From UBA3103 sp002365855 (lineage in GTDB: Bacteria; Bacillota; Desulfotomaculia; Desulfotomaculales; Pelotomaculaceae): a stretch of 17,780 bases of DNA. The first letter of the stretch is position 1. Every line of letters begins with the position of its first letter. Made by a program: the position numbers and the translations under genes. Shown here piece by piece: positions 8,293-14,933 of the stretch. Location of the stretch: assembly GCA_030627625.1 (NCBI GenBank), contig DAOURR010000049.1, forward strand, positions 1 through 17,780. The letters run 5' to 3'. Below the pieces are notes generated by a model that was not told where the DNA came from, searched no databases, and saw only the letters and a program-made list of their open reading frames with translations.

Positions 8293-8901
8293 TTATATTT
8301 TTCTTACCAGACCGATTACCCTGCCCAACACATCAAGTTCAGTGGTATAGATAGGCTGCATAAGACAATTTTCCGGCTGAAGCCTGATACGGTTTTGCTC
8401 CTTGTAAATTCTTTTCACAGTGGCCTCATCTTCAATCAGCGCAACAATAATATCGCCGTTTTCAGCGTTATTCTGCCGCCTGACTATAACCATATCACCA
8501 TCCAAAATTCCTGCTTCCACCATGCTTTCACCATGAACCCTGAGCATAAAAAACTCACCCGTGCCAGTAAAATGTGTAGGCAGCGGATAAAGCTCCTCCC
8601 TGTTTTCAACAGCTAATAATGGAGTACCGGCTGCTACTCGGCCTAAGAGAGGCACATTAATAAATTCAACACTTTCTAGTTCAGGATCATTAAGAACCTC
8701 AATTGCCCTGGGTTTGGTAGCGTCACGCCTCAAATAGCCTTTATTTTCGAGCTTCTTCAGGTAGCCGTGGACTGTAGAGCTTGAACTCAAGCCAACTGCC
8801 TGCCCTATTTCCCTAACCGAGGGAGGATATCCTTTGTGGCGGATATTTTTCTTAATAACTTCAAGTATAGCTGCCTGCTTTGGGGTAAGATCCGAATTCA
8901 T
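8293..8901 (-). CDS. lexA: SOS regulator LexA (repressor/autoprotease)
   Basis: LexA represses DNA-damage genes and cleaves itself when RecA is activated. The N-terminal winged helix-turn-helix includes LTPKQAAILEVI, YPPSVREIGQAVGLSSSSTVHGYL read in two parts, and LRRDATKPRAIE. The C-terminal latent protease has the scissile Ala91-Gly92 in GRVAAGTP, nucleophile Ser126 in HGESM and general base Lys163 in EATVKRIY. All catalytic residues are present and the length of 202 is standard. A Gram-positive SOS box lies 63 bases upstream of the start codon, implying autoregulation. Two TATAAT-like hexamers lie between that box and the gene. It runs divergently from the mmc cluster and convergently to the LysR gene. 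Confidence 0.97.
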   Translation of the reverse strand: MNSDLTPKQAAILEVIKKNIRHKGYPPSVREIGQAVGLSSSSTVHGYLKKLENKGYLRRDATKPRAIEVLNDPELESVEFINVPLLGRVAAGTPLLAVENREELYPLPTHFTGTGEFFMLRVHGESMVEAGILDGDMVIVRRQNNAENGDIIVALIEDEATVKRIYKEQNRIRLQPENCLMQPIYTTELDVLGRVIGLVRKI

Positions 8902-8964
8902 AATTACACCAGCCTTTTCTTATTTAGCCATTATAAAAATTATAACATAATATTTTATGGAAAT

Positions 8965-8978
8965 AAAACATTTGTTCG
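8965..8978 (-). promoter_or_regulatory. SOS box (LexA operator) in the lexA/mmc intergenic region
   Basis: Read on the minus strand this is CGAACAAATGTTTT. The left half matches the Gram-positive SOS box CGAAC-N4-GTTCG exactly and the right half keeps GTT. It lies upstream of lexA, with TATAAT-like hexamers (minus strand, near 8929-8934 and 8940-8945) between it and the start codon. This fits lexA self-repression. Binding is inferred, not shown. Confidence 0.7.
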
Positions 8979-9020
8979 AAAAAATATTTTTATCATTTTT
9001 TTATTAATTTAAATTATTAG

Positions 9021-9080
9021 AAGGAGCCGGCCAATTAATTGTCGAAACAATATCTTGTATACATTGGTATCAACAATTAG
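9021..9080 (+). other. Possible 13-codon leader ORF before the fumarase gene
   Basis: AAGGAG at 9021-9026 is followed after 12 bases by TTG 9039, which opens a 13-codon frame (MSKQYLVYIGINN) ending at TAG 9078-9080, 17 bases before the fumarase start. The spacing is long and the ORF could be chance. The segment 9038-9051 also forms a small hairpin ATTGT-CGAA-ACAAT. Confidence 0.2.
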
Positions 9081-9081
9081 C

Positions 9082-9100
9082 AAAGGGGGGAGTAAAAATT
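9082..9100 (+). promoter_or_regulatory. Shine-Dalgarno and ATT start codon of fumarase alpha
   Basis: AAAGGGGGGAG (9082-9092) stands about 7 bases before ATT 9098-9100. In this frame there is no ATG, GTG, TTG or CTG between the upstream TAA at 9005-9007 and ATG 9143. ATG 9143 has only AAGG touching it. The extra 15 residues give an N-terminus (KTINTSVITENVARMCQEAN) of the kind expected for the family, so ATT is the best start on present evidence. Confidence 0.65.
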
Positions 9101-9940
9101 AAAACCATCAACACAAGCGTCATTACGGAAAATGTAGCAAGGATGTGTCAGGAGGCCAACTTCTTCCTGGGAGAAGACGTGATGGAGGCATTTAAAAAAG
9201 GGTGCGAGACGGAAGTCTCTAATACGGGAAAAGAGATACTACAGATTCTTATTAAGAATGCTGAGATTGCCCGTGACGAGCAGGTCCCCATGTGCCAGGA
9301 CTGCGGCTACGCGGTTCTTTTCCTGGAGTTGGGACAAGATGTCCGCATTGAGGGTGGAGATCTCTACGAGGCATTAACTGAGGGGGTTAGAAAAGGATAC
9401 ACTGATGGCTACCTCAGGAAGTCCATCGTGAGTCACCCGCTCGAGCGCAAGAATACCGGTGACAACACACCTCCGGTTATTCACACCAAGATTGTCCCGG
9501 GTGAAAACCTCAAAATTACCCTCGCTCCTAAAGGCGGCGGCAGTGAAAACATGAGCCAAATAAAAATGATGAAACCGGCCGACGGAGTGGAAGGCGTGAA
9601 AAACTTCGTTCTCGAAGTGGCTAAAAACGCCGGTCCGAACCCCTGCCCTCCGGTTATCTTCGGAGTAGGCATTGGCGGTACCATGGAAAAAGCGGCATTG
9701 ATCGCGAAAGAAGCGCTGTTAAGGGAGATTGGTTCAAAGAATAAGGATCCGGAAATGGATAAGCTTGAGGCGGAACTGCTGGAAAAGATAAACAACCTTG
9801 GTTACGGGCCACAAGGTTTGGGCGGCAGAAACTTTGCACTGGCAGTGCATATTGAAACTTACGCTGCTCACATCGCCAGCCTGCCCGTAGCAGTTAACAT
9901 TAACTGCCATGCGGCAAGACATAAAGAGGTAGTGCTATAA
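9098..9940 (+). CDS. mmcB: Fumarate hydratase, class I, alpha subunit (MmcB-like)
   Basis: This is the N-terminal-type subunit of a two-subunit [4Fe-4S] fumarase, which interconverts fumarate and malate. With the ATT start it has 280 residues. The three Cys expected to hold the cluster are visible: Cys66 in PMCQDCG (Cys69 is nearby), Cys183 in GPNPCPP and Cys270 in NINCHAARH. GGGSENMSQIKMM and GVGIGGTMEKA are further family motifs. In P. thermopropionicum the homologous MmcBC is a two-subunit fumarase of the propionate pathway; the symbol is assigned by that likeness and by gene order. If translation began at ATG 9143 the conserved first 15 residues would be lost. The stop is followed by an 18-bp tandem copy of its own last codons. 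It is the first gene of the metabolic cluster and diverges from lexA. Confidence 0.93.
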   Translation: MKTINTSVITENVARMCQEANFFLGEDVMEAFKKGCETEVSNTGKEILQILIKNAEIARDEQVPMCQDCGYAVLFLELGQDVRIEGGDLYEALTEGVRKGYTDGYLRKSIVSHPLERKNTGDNTPPVIHTKIVPGENLKITLAPKGGGSENMSQIKMMKPADGVEGVKNFVLEVAKNAGPNPCPPVIFGVGIGGTMEKAALIAKEALLREIGSKNKDPEMDKLEAELLEKINNLGYGPQGLGGRNFALAVHIETYAAHIASLPVAVNINCHAARHKEVVL

Positions 9941-9958
9941 AAAGAGGTAGTGCTATAA
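9923..9958 (+). repeat. 18-bp perfect tandem duplication across the end of the fumarase alpha gene
   Basis: AAAGAGGTAGTGCTATAA occurs at 9923-9940 and again, with no gap, at 9941-9958. The first copy encodes KEVVL and the stop; the second repeats the same codons and stop in frame but after the stop, so the protein is unchanged. It adds 18 bases to the space before the beta subunit. Confidence 0.97.
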
Positions 9959-10015
9959 GATATTTACATTAAACAACAAAGAGAGATTAGTTGAATTAAC
10001 AGGGAGGTGAAAATA

Positions 10016-10576
10016 TTGACCCAGATCAGGCTTACTACCCCATTAACAGATGCAGATGTTGAACAGCTTAGAATAGGCCAGCAGGTTCTAGTGAACGGGG
10101 TTATTTATACTGGACGGGACGCTGCACACAAAAGAATGGTAGATCTGATCAATGCAGGTAAAGTCAATGAACTGCCCTTTGATCCCAAAGGTCAGATTAT
10201 TTACTATGTGGGTCCAAGCCCCACAAAACCCGGAAGAGTTGTTGGTTCCTGCGGGCCAACAACCAGTTACCGCATGGATCCATACGCTCCTGAACTATAC
10301 AAGTTGGGTCTAAAAGCTTCTATCGGCAAAGGAAAAAGATCCCCTGAAGTAATCGAAGCTATGAAAGAGTACAAGGGCGTATATTTAGCTGCTATAGGTG
10401 GAGCCGCAGCTTTGATCGCAAAGTGCATCAAGAGCGCTAAAGTTATCGCATACCCCGATCTCGGCGCAGAGGCTGTTCATGAGTTTGTCGTAGAGGACTT
10501 CCCCATGGTCGTTGTTAATGATACCTTGGGCGGAGACCTATATCAGGAAGGCATCAAGCAATACGCGGTCAAATAA
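10016..10576 (+). CDS. mmcC: Fumarate hydratase, class I, beta subunit (MmcC-like)
   Basis: This is the C-terminal-type (PF05683-like) partner of the upstream alpha subunit; together they form a class I fumarase split over two genes, whereas the E. coli FumA/FumB enzymes are single chains. Family motifs are LRIGQQVLVNGVIYTGRDAAHKR (read in parts), YVGPSP, GRVVGSCGPTTSYRMD, ASIGKGKR, YLAAIGGAAALIAKCIK, and YPDLGAEAVHEF near the end. The 186-residue length fits. TTG 10016 is preferred because AGGGAGG (10001-10007) lies 8 bases upstream; an in-frame GTG at 10007 overlaps the Shine-Dalgarno. The 75-bp gap from the alpha stop contains the second copy of the 18-bp repeat. A hairpin (10578-10605) follows the stop. 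Confidence 0.93.
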   Translation: MTQIRLTTPLTDADVEQLRIGQQVLVNGVIYTGRDAAHKRMVDLINAGKVNELPFDPKGQIIYYVGPSPTKPGRVVGSCGPTTSYRMDPYAPELYKLGLKASIGKGKRSPEVIEAMKEYKGVYLAAIGGAAALIAKCIKSAKVIAYPDLGAEAVHEFVVEDFPMVVVNDTLGGDLYQEGIKQYAVK

Positions 10577-10627
10577 GGCTGTATTAAGATATAGATATAT
10601 ACAGCTGTAAATTTGCCAGGGGGAATT

Positions 10628-10771
10628 ATGTCTATTAAGACAAACCTTACCTTTGGGAAGGACCAAGATCGATCCTGGTCATATAATGAAGCCCAACCAA
10701 TGAGGTTTACAGGTTGGGCTAAGGTCTTTTCCATAAATAACCACACCCTCAATTTAGAACAACATCAATAA
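10628..10771 (+). CDS. Small hypothetical ORF, 47 residues (uncertain)
   Basis: ATG 10628 follows AGGGGGAA at 10618-10625, a good ribosome site by composition but close to the start. The product begins MSIKTNLTFGKDQDRSW and ends NLEQHQ; it is polar, with no membrane segment, Cys motif or family I recognise. Two strong inverted repeats lie inside it, which suggests the RNA structure rather than the peptide may be what matters. It could be a real small protein, a leader ORF or chance. Confidence 0.25.
   Translation: MSIKTNLTFGKDQDRSWSYNEAQPMRFTGWAKVFSINNHTLNLEQHQ
10690..10720 (+). terminator. Hairpin, possible weak terminator of the fumarase transcript
   Basis: AGCCCAACC (10690-10698) pairs perfectly with GGTTGGGCT (10712-10720) across a 13-base loop; AAGGTCTTTT follows. 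The T-run is weak. A GGTT inside the loop (10704-10707) could pair instead with the AACC of the left arm, giving a competing fold. Confidence 0.35.
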
Positions 10772-10850
10772 ATTAAGTGTGGATGTCGCCATTAGTTTGC
10801 TTTCTTGGTGGAAGCGGTTACATACAAAATAAATTTATAAAAACTGGGCA

Positions 10851-10859
10851 TGGTATAGT
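10851..10859 (+). promoter_or_regulatory. Possible extended -10 promoter upstream of sucC
   Basis: TGGTATAGT has the TGn extension before a TATAAT-like hexamer. The expected -35 site is only AT-rich. Its place, about 310 bases before sucC and just before a terminator-like hairpin, suits a promoter followed by a leader RNA, but the call rests on one short match. Confidence 0.25.
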
Positions 10860-10918
10860 TTAAAGGTATTTTAATCCCGGTAATATTTGTATGGTCCCCG
10901 TTAAATTCGTTTGCACGG

Positions 10919-10942
10919 AGCGGTTATTGCTGGCCGCTTTTT
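10919..10942 (+). terminator. Terminator-like hairpin (terminator or attenuator) upstream of sucC
   Basis: AGCGGT (10919-10924) pairs with GCCGCT (10933-10938), five Watson-Crick pairs plus one T-G, with an 8-base loop, and TTTTT runs from 10938. It has the shape of an intrinsic terminator. It lies 341 bases after the fumarase stop and 225 before sucC, so it may end fumarase read-through or attenuate a sucC leader. Confidence 0.5.
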
Positions 10943-11167
10943 GTGGCTAAAAAATATCATGGCCGTTCTACATAAATTAATTTTTTCGCAGACATAAGAA
11001 CGGTTGGAGGGAGGAATAAATTAGAGAGATAAAGTTATAAAACTTTAATAACAGAAGAAGGAAAAATGGGACTATGTACCGAAGTACTATAAGGTTAAAA
11101 AACTTTTTTTGCAACATTTTTTTAAATAAAGCGCAAAAAACAAAAATGGAGAGGAGAGATTTAGCCT

Positions 11168-12283
11168 GTGAAAATGTTCGAGTACATGGGTAAGGAGCTT
11201 TTTGCCAAATTCGGCCTACCGGTCCCGAAAGGCAGAATGGTTACCAACCCGGAAGATGCCGAAAAAGTCGCCGCGGAAATTGGTGGTCCATGTGTTGTAA
11301 AATCTCAGGTTTTGTCAGGTAAAAGGGGTAAAGCTGGGGGTATTAAGTTTCCGAACACTCCAGAAGAAGCCAAGAAGGCTGCTGAAGAAGTACTTAGCAT
11401 GACCATCCAGGGACTGCCAGTCGAGTGTGTCCTGGTGGAAGAAAAACTACAGATTGATAAAGAACTTTATTTGTCAATCACCGTTGACGGTTCAGCCAAG
11501 CAGGCCGTGATGATTGCGTCCGCTTACGGCGGGATGGATATTGAAGATCAGCCGGAAGAATACATTATCAAAAGACATATTGATCCTAACCTTGGGTTGC
11601 AGCCTTTTGTTGCCCGCGATGTCGTCAGAAAGATGGGCATTCCTTTAAATAGCCCCCAAGGCAAAGAAATCGTGAAGATTATGCAGCTCCTTTACAAGAT
11701 TTGTATAGAGAAAGACGCTGAACTGGTTGAAATCAACCCGTTGGTGTATAGCGGCGACAGGGTAATCGCAGCTGACTCCAAGGTTACTATTGATGATGAC
11801 GCCATGTTCCGCATGAAAGATCTGCCCTTCGTTGATGATAAATCACCTGCTGAAAGAGCAGCAGCCGACCTCGGCCTTTCCTTTGTGGAACTGGAAGGCG
11901 ATATCGCTGTAATGGCCAACGGCGCCGGCATCACCATGGGAACCCTGGACACTCTCCAGGCATTTGGCGGCACTCCGAGAAACTTCCTCGACTGCGGCGG
12001 CGGGACCGGCAGGGAAGCGACTGCCAAAGCCCTGGAAATTCTCTTAGGCCTGAAGCCCAAGGGATTGTTTATCAATATCTTTGGCGGCATTACCCGCTGC
12101 GACGATGTGGCCAACGCTTTCAAGGACGTGTATGAGGCTCGCGGTGGCTACCCGGTGCCCGTAGTGATACGTCTTGTTGGCACCAACCAGGAAGCAGGAC
12201 GGGAAATCTTGAAGTCAATTGGCATTGAAGCGTTCGATTTCATGGAGGATGGTGCCAGAAGGATAATTGAACTTATTAAGTAG
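11168..12283 (+). CDS. sucC: Succinate-CoA ligase (ADP-forming) beta subunit
   Basis: SucC carries the ATP-grasp and succinate-binding part of succinyl-CoA synthetase, which makes ATP while converting succinyl-CoA to succinate. The ATP-grasp half opens with MFEYMGKELFAKFGLPVPKG and includes VVKSQVLSGKRGKAGGIK, and LVEEKLQIDKELYLSI. The ligase half has MANGAGITMGTLDTLQAFGG, NFLDCGGG and FINIFGGITRCDDVA. The length of 371 is slightly shorter than E. coli SucC. GTG 11168 is chosen for GGAGAGGAGAG upstream, though the spacing is rather long (about 10); ATG 11174 is possible and changes only two residues. In the propionate-oxidising direction this is the substrate-level phosphorylation step. sucD follows after 64 bases. 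Confidence 0.95.
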   Translation: MKMFEYMGKELFAKFGLPVPKGRMVTNPEDAEKVAAEIGGPCVVKSQVLSGKRGKAGGIKFPNTPEEAKKAAEEVLSMTIQGLPVECVLVEEKLQIDKELYLSITVDGSAKQAVMIASAYGGMDIEDQPEEYIIKRHIDPNLGLQPFVARDVVRKMGIPLNSPQGKEIVKIMQLLYKICIEKDAELVEINPLVYSGDRVIAADSKVTIDDDAMFRMKDLPFVDDKSPAERAAADLGLSFVELEGDIAVMANGAGITMGTLDTLQAFGGTPRNFLDCGGGTGREATAKALEILLGLKPKGLFINIFGGITRCDDVANAFKDVYEARGGYPVPVVIRLVGTNQEAGREILKSIGIEAFDFMEDGARRIIELIK

Positions 12284-12347
12284 ATTGTCTGATGCTCTAC
12301 CTGTAGCGCTAAATCAATATATTTTGAAAAAGGGAGGATAAGTAAAA

Positions 12348-13220
12348 TTGGCTATTATCATTGATGAGAATACTAATGTACTAGTCATGGGAATAACCGG
12401 CAGACAGGCCTCATTCCATACCAAGCAGATGCTTGCATATGGAACCAAAATTGTTGCCGGATGCACCCCCGGCAAAGGCGGGGTAGAAGTAGAGGGAATA
12501 CCCGTATACAATACGGTTAGAGAAGCCTGTGAAAAGCACAGGATAGACGCGTCGGTTATCTTTGTTCCCGCTCCGGCCACCAAAGACGCCGCATTAGAAA
12601 ACCTTGAAGCAGGCGTAAAGGTAGTTGTAATAGTAACAGAAGGCGTTCCGGTATATGATGAAATTGAAATCGTGGCTTACGCGAAAAGCAAAGGCGCCTA
12701 TGTGCTCGGGCCGAACACATTCGGTATCGTCTCCGGCGGCAAGTGCAAGATGGGCATCCCCCCCAACCAGTATTTCATTAAAGGAGAAGTTGGCGTAGTT
12801 GCCCGCTCCGGGACCTTGACCTATGAGATCGTCGGGAACCTCACCGCCAACGGCCTCGGCCAGTCCACCGTCGTAGGCATGGGCGGCGACCGGGCAGTAG
12901 GCCTGACTTTTATTGATGTACTGAAATTGTTCGAAAAAGACGACCAAACCAAGGCTGTGGTAATGATCGGTGAAATCGGCGGTAATAATGAAGAGATCGC
13001 CGCTGAATATATCAAGGAAATGACCAAACCGGTTATAGCATTCATCGCTGGCAAAAGCGCGCCTCCAGGCAAGCGCATGGGACATGCCGGCGCCATTATT
13101 GAGCGCGGCAAGGGAACCTACCAGGGCAAGGTTGAGGCATTAACAGCTGCCGGCGCCAAAGTGGCTCCGCTGACGTTTGATGTTCCCCAGCTTGTTAAAG
13201 AGGCGCTTGGGATTAAATAA
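12348..13220 (+). CDS. sucD: Succinate-CoA ligase (ADP-forming) alpha subunit
   Basis: SucD binds CoA and carries the phosphohistidine. The N-terminal CoA-binding fold shows VLVMGITGRQASFHTKQM and GCTPGKGG, with TEGVP and GPNTFGIVS further on. The ligase half has GVVARSGTLTYE, GMGGD and GEIGGNNEE. The active-site His is His246 in MGHAGAII. The length of 290 is standard. Start TTG with AGGGAGG at 12331-12337, 10 bases upstream. The Gly-rich and Asp residues needed for catalysis are all visible. It is translated next to sucC, and 22 bases separate its stop from the mutase start, so sucCD and the mutase are probably one transcript. Confidence 0.96.
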   Translation: MAIIIDENTNVLVMGITGRQASFHTKQMLAYGTKIVAGCTPGKGGVEVEGIPVYNTVREACEKHRIDASVIFVPAPATKDAALENLEAGVKVVVIVTEGVPVYDEIEIVAYAKSKGAYVLGPNTFGIVSGGKCKMGIPPNQYFIKGEVGVVARSGTLTYEIVGNLTANGLGQSTVVGMGGDRAVGLTFIDVLKLFEKDDQTKAVVMIGEIGGNNEEIAAEYIKEMTKPVIAFIAGKSAPPGKRMGHAGAIIERGKGTYQGKVEALTAAGAKVAPLTFDVPQLVKEALGIK

Positions 13221-13242
13221 ATAAGTGGAAGGAGGAGATATC

Positions 13243-14916
13243 TTGTTTAATCAAGATCAACTGGACAAAATTGCTGCCAAGAAAGAGAACTGGACAGCAA
13301 AATTGGAAGCAACCAAAAAGAAGCGTCCGGAAAGGCAAACCCAATTCGCTGTCGATTCCGGGGTGGACATCAACACAGTTTATACTCCGCTTGATCTAGC
13401 CGACATGGACTACGATCGCGACCTGGCACTGCCCGGGGAATATCCCTATACCCGGGGCGTACAACCCAACCTGTACCGCGGTCGCCTCTGGACCATGCGC
13501 CAGTATGCAGGGTTCGGCTCTGCCGAAGAAACCAACCAGCGCTTCCGCTATTTGCTGGAGCAGGGGCAGACAGGACTGAGCTGCGCTTTCGACCTGCCTA
13601 CCCAAATTGGTTACGACTCGGACCATCCACTGGCTAAAGGCGAAATCGGCAAAGTGGGTGTGGCCATCGACTCTCTGGCGGACATGGAAATTCTCTTTGA
13701 CCAGATCCCGCTGGGCAAAGTCAGTACATCCATGACCATCAACGCCCCTGCTGGCGTGCTTCTGGCCATGTATATCGCATGTGCGGAAAAACAGGGATTT
13801 AATAAGTCTCAAATTAACGGAACTATTCAAAATGATGTTATCAAGGAATACATTTGTCGGGGTACTTATATACTGCCGCCAGAACCCTCGATGCGGCTGA
13901 TCTCAAACATCTTTGAATTCTGCTCCAAGGAAATTCCCCAGTGGAACACCATCAGCATCAGCGGCTACCACATCCGTGAGGCCGGAGCAACGGCAGCACA
14001 GGAGATAGCCTTTACCCTGGCCGACGGTATCGCCTATGTCGACGCTGCAATTAAAGCAGGCTTAGATGCGGATGCCTTTGGACCTCGCCTGTCATTCTTC
14101 TTTAACGCCCACCTGAACTTCCTTGAGGAAGTAGCGAAGTTTAGGGCGGCCCGCCGCGTCTGGGCAAAAATTATGAGAGAACGTTTTGGCGCCAAAAACC
14201 CGCGCTCCTGGACCCTGCGCTTCCATACTCAGACTGCTGGAGTCAGCCTGACTGCCCAGCAGCCCATGGTTAATATCATGAGGACTGCCTTTGAGGCTCT
14301 CTCAGCAGTGCTGGGCGGTACTCAGTCCCTGCACACCAACTCCTACGATGAGGCCCTGGCGCTTCCTTGCGACGAGTCAGTAATGATCGCCCTGCGCACC
14401 CAGCAGGTCATCGGCTACGAGATAGGTGTCTGCGATTTAGTTGACCCGCTCGGCGGCTCATACTACATTGAATCACTGACCAACGCGCTTGAGGAAAAGG
14501 CCATGGATTACATCAGTAAGATTGACGCCCTTGGCGGCGCTGTGAAGGCCATTGAGTACATGCAGAAAGAAATCCACAACTCTGCCTACCAGTACCAGCT
14601 GGCTATCGACAATAATAAGAAAACCGTTATCGGCGTAAACAGCTTCATCATGAAAGACGAAGAAAAACCAAAAGGCCTCTTGAAAGTGGATCTTTCAGTT
14701 GGCGATCGCCAGGTGGCCAAACTCGCTAAGGTAAAAGCAGAAAGAGACAACGCTAAGGTGGAATCCCTGCTTAATAAAGTACGTGAAGCCGCGATGAGCG
14801 ATGCTAACATGATACCGGTATTTGTCGAGGCTGTTAGAGAATACGCAACACTCGGTGAAATCTGCGGCGTATTAAGGGATGTCTTTGGCGAATACAAGCA
14901 GCAAATCGTATTCTAG
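13243..14916 (+). CDS. Methylmalonyl-CoA mutase, large (catalytic) subunit
   Basis: The 558-residue chain is the substrate-binding TIM barrel of an adenosylcobalamin mutase that interconverts (R)-methylmalonyl-CoA and succinyl-CoA. PYTRGVQPNLYRGRLWTMRQ leads into YAGFG, where the Tyr matches the substrate-stacking Tyr of known mutases. FDLPTQIGYDSDHP, EYICRGTYILPPEPSMR and SGYHIREAGA (catalytic His) follow, then RFHTQTAGVSLTAQQP and LHTNSYDEALALP. No B12-binding domain is fused; the next gene supplies it, as in Pelotomaculum, Moorella and many archaea. TTG 13243 is chosen because GGAGG (13231-13235) lies 7 bases upstream; the in-frame GTG 13225 lies before the ribosome site. G+C is visibly higher here than in the left half: 38 of 60 bases at 13441-13500. 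Confidence 0.96.
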   Translation: MFNQDQLDKIAAKKENWTAKLEATKKKRPERQTQFAVDSGVDINTVYTPLDLADMDYDRDLALPGEYPYTRGVQPNLYRGRLWTMRQYAGFGSAEETNQRFRYLLEQGQTGLSCAFDLPTQIGYDSDHPLAKGEIGKVGVAIDSLADMEILFDQIPLGKVSTSMTINAPAGVLLAMYIACAEKQGFNKSQINGTIQNDVIKEYICRGTYILPPEPSMRLISNIFEFCSKEIPQWNTISISGYHIREAGATAAQEIAFTLADGIAYVDAAIKAGLDADAFGPRLSFFFNAHLNFLEEVAKFRAARRVWAKIMRERFGAKNPRSWTLRFHTQTAGVSLTAQQPMVNIMRTAFEALSAVLGGTQSLHTNSYDEALALPCDESVMIALRTQQVIGYEIGVCDLVDPLGGSYYIESLTNALEEKAMDYISKIDALGGAVKAIEYMQKEIHNSAYQYQLAIDNNKKTVIGVNSFIMKDEEKPKGLLKVDLSVGDRQVAKLAKVKAERDNAKVESLLNKVREAAMSDANMIPVFVEAVREYATLGEICGVLRDVFGEYKQQIVF

Positions 14917-14933
14917 GAGAAGGAGGAAAGCAG

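Larger units (their letters stand above)
10577..11167 (+). other. 591-bp gene-poor, structure-rich region between fumarase and sucC
   Basis: No full-sized gene is present. In order it holds: a 7-bp stem GCTGTAT/ATACAGC (10578-10605) just after the fumarase stop; a 47-codon ORF (10628-10771) containing two inverted repeats (10661-10680; 10690-10720); an extended -10-like TGGTATAGT (10851-10859); a terminator-like hairpin with T5 (10919-10942); CCGTTCT/AGAACGG arms (10973-10979 and 10996-11003 region) far apart; an orphan Shine-Dalgarno (11006-11014); an operator-like inverted repeat (11030-11047); an 8-codon ORF (11066-11092); and A/T-homopolymer runs before the sucC ribosome site. It probably ends the fumarase transcript in part and drives or attenuates the sucC transcript. 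No known riboswitch class is recognised. Confidence 0.5.

Noticed and set aside
9061..9082. Sigma-54 promoter before the fumarase gene
   Set aside because: TGGTATCAACAATTAGCA has GG and GC 12 bases apart, not the required 10, and lacks the rest of the -24/-12 consensus.
10772..10945. Cobalamin riboswitch before sucC and the B12-dependent mutase
   Set aside because: Only a vague likeness (GGTGGAAGCGG near 10817-10827); the CNGCCCCCGCNACTG-type B12-box core is absent.
10943..11167. T-box leader before sucC
   Set aside because: No specifier-loop arrangement and no TGGNACCGCG antiterminator box.
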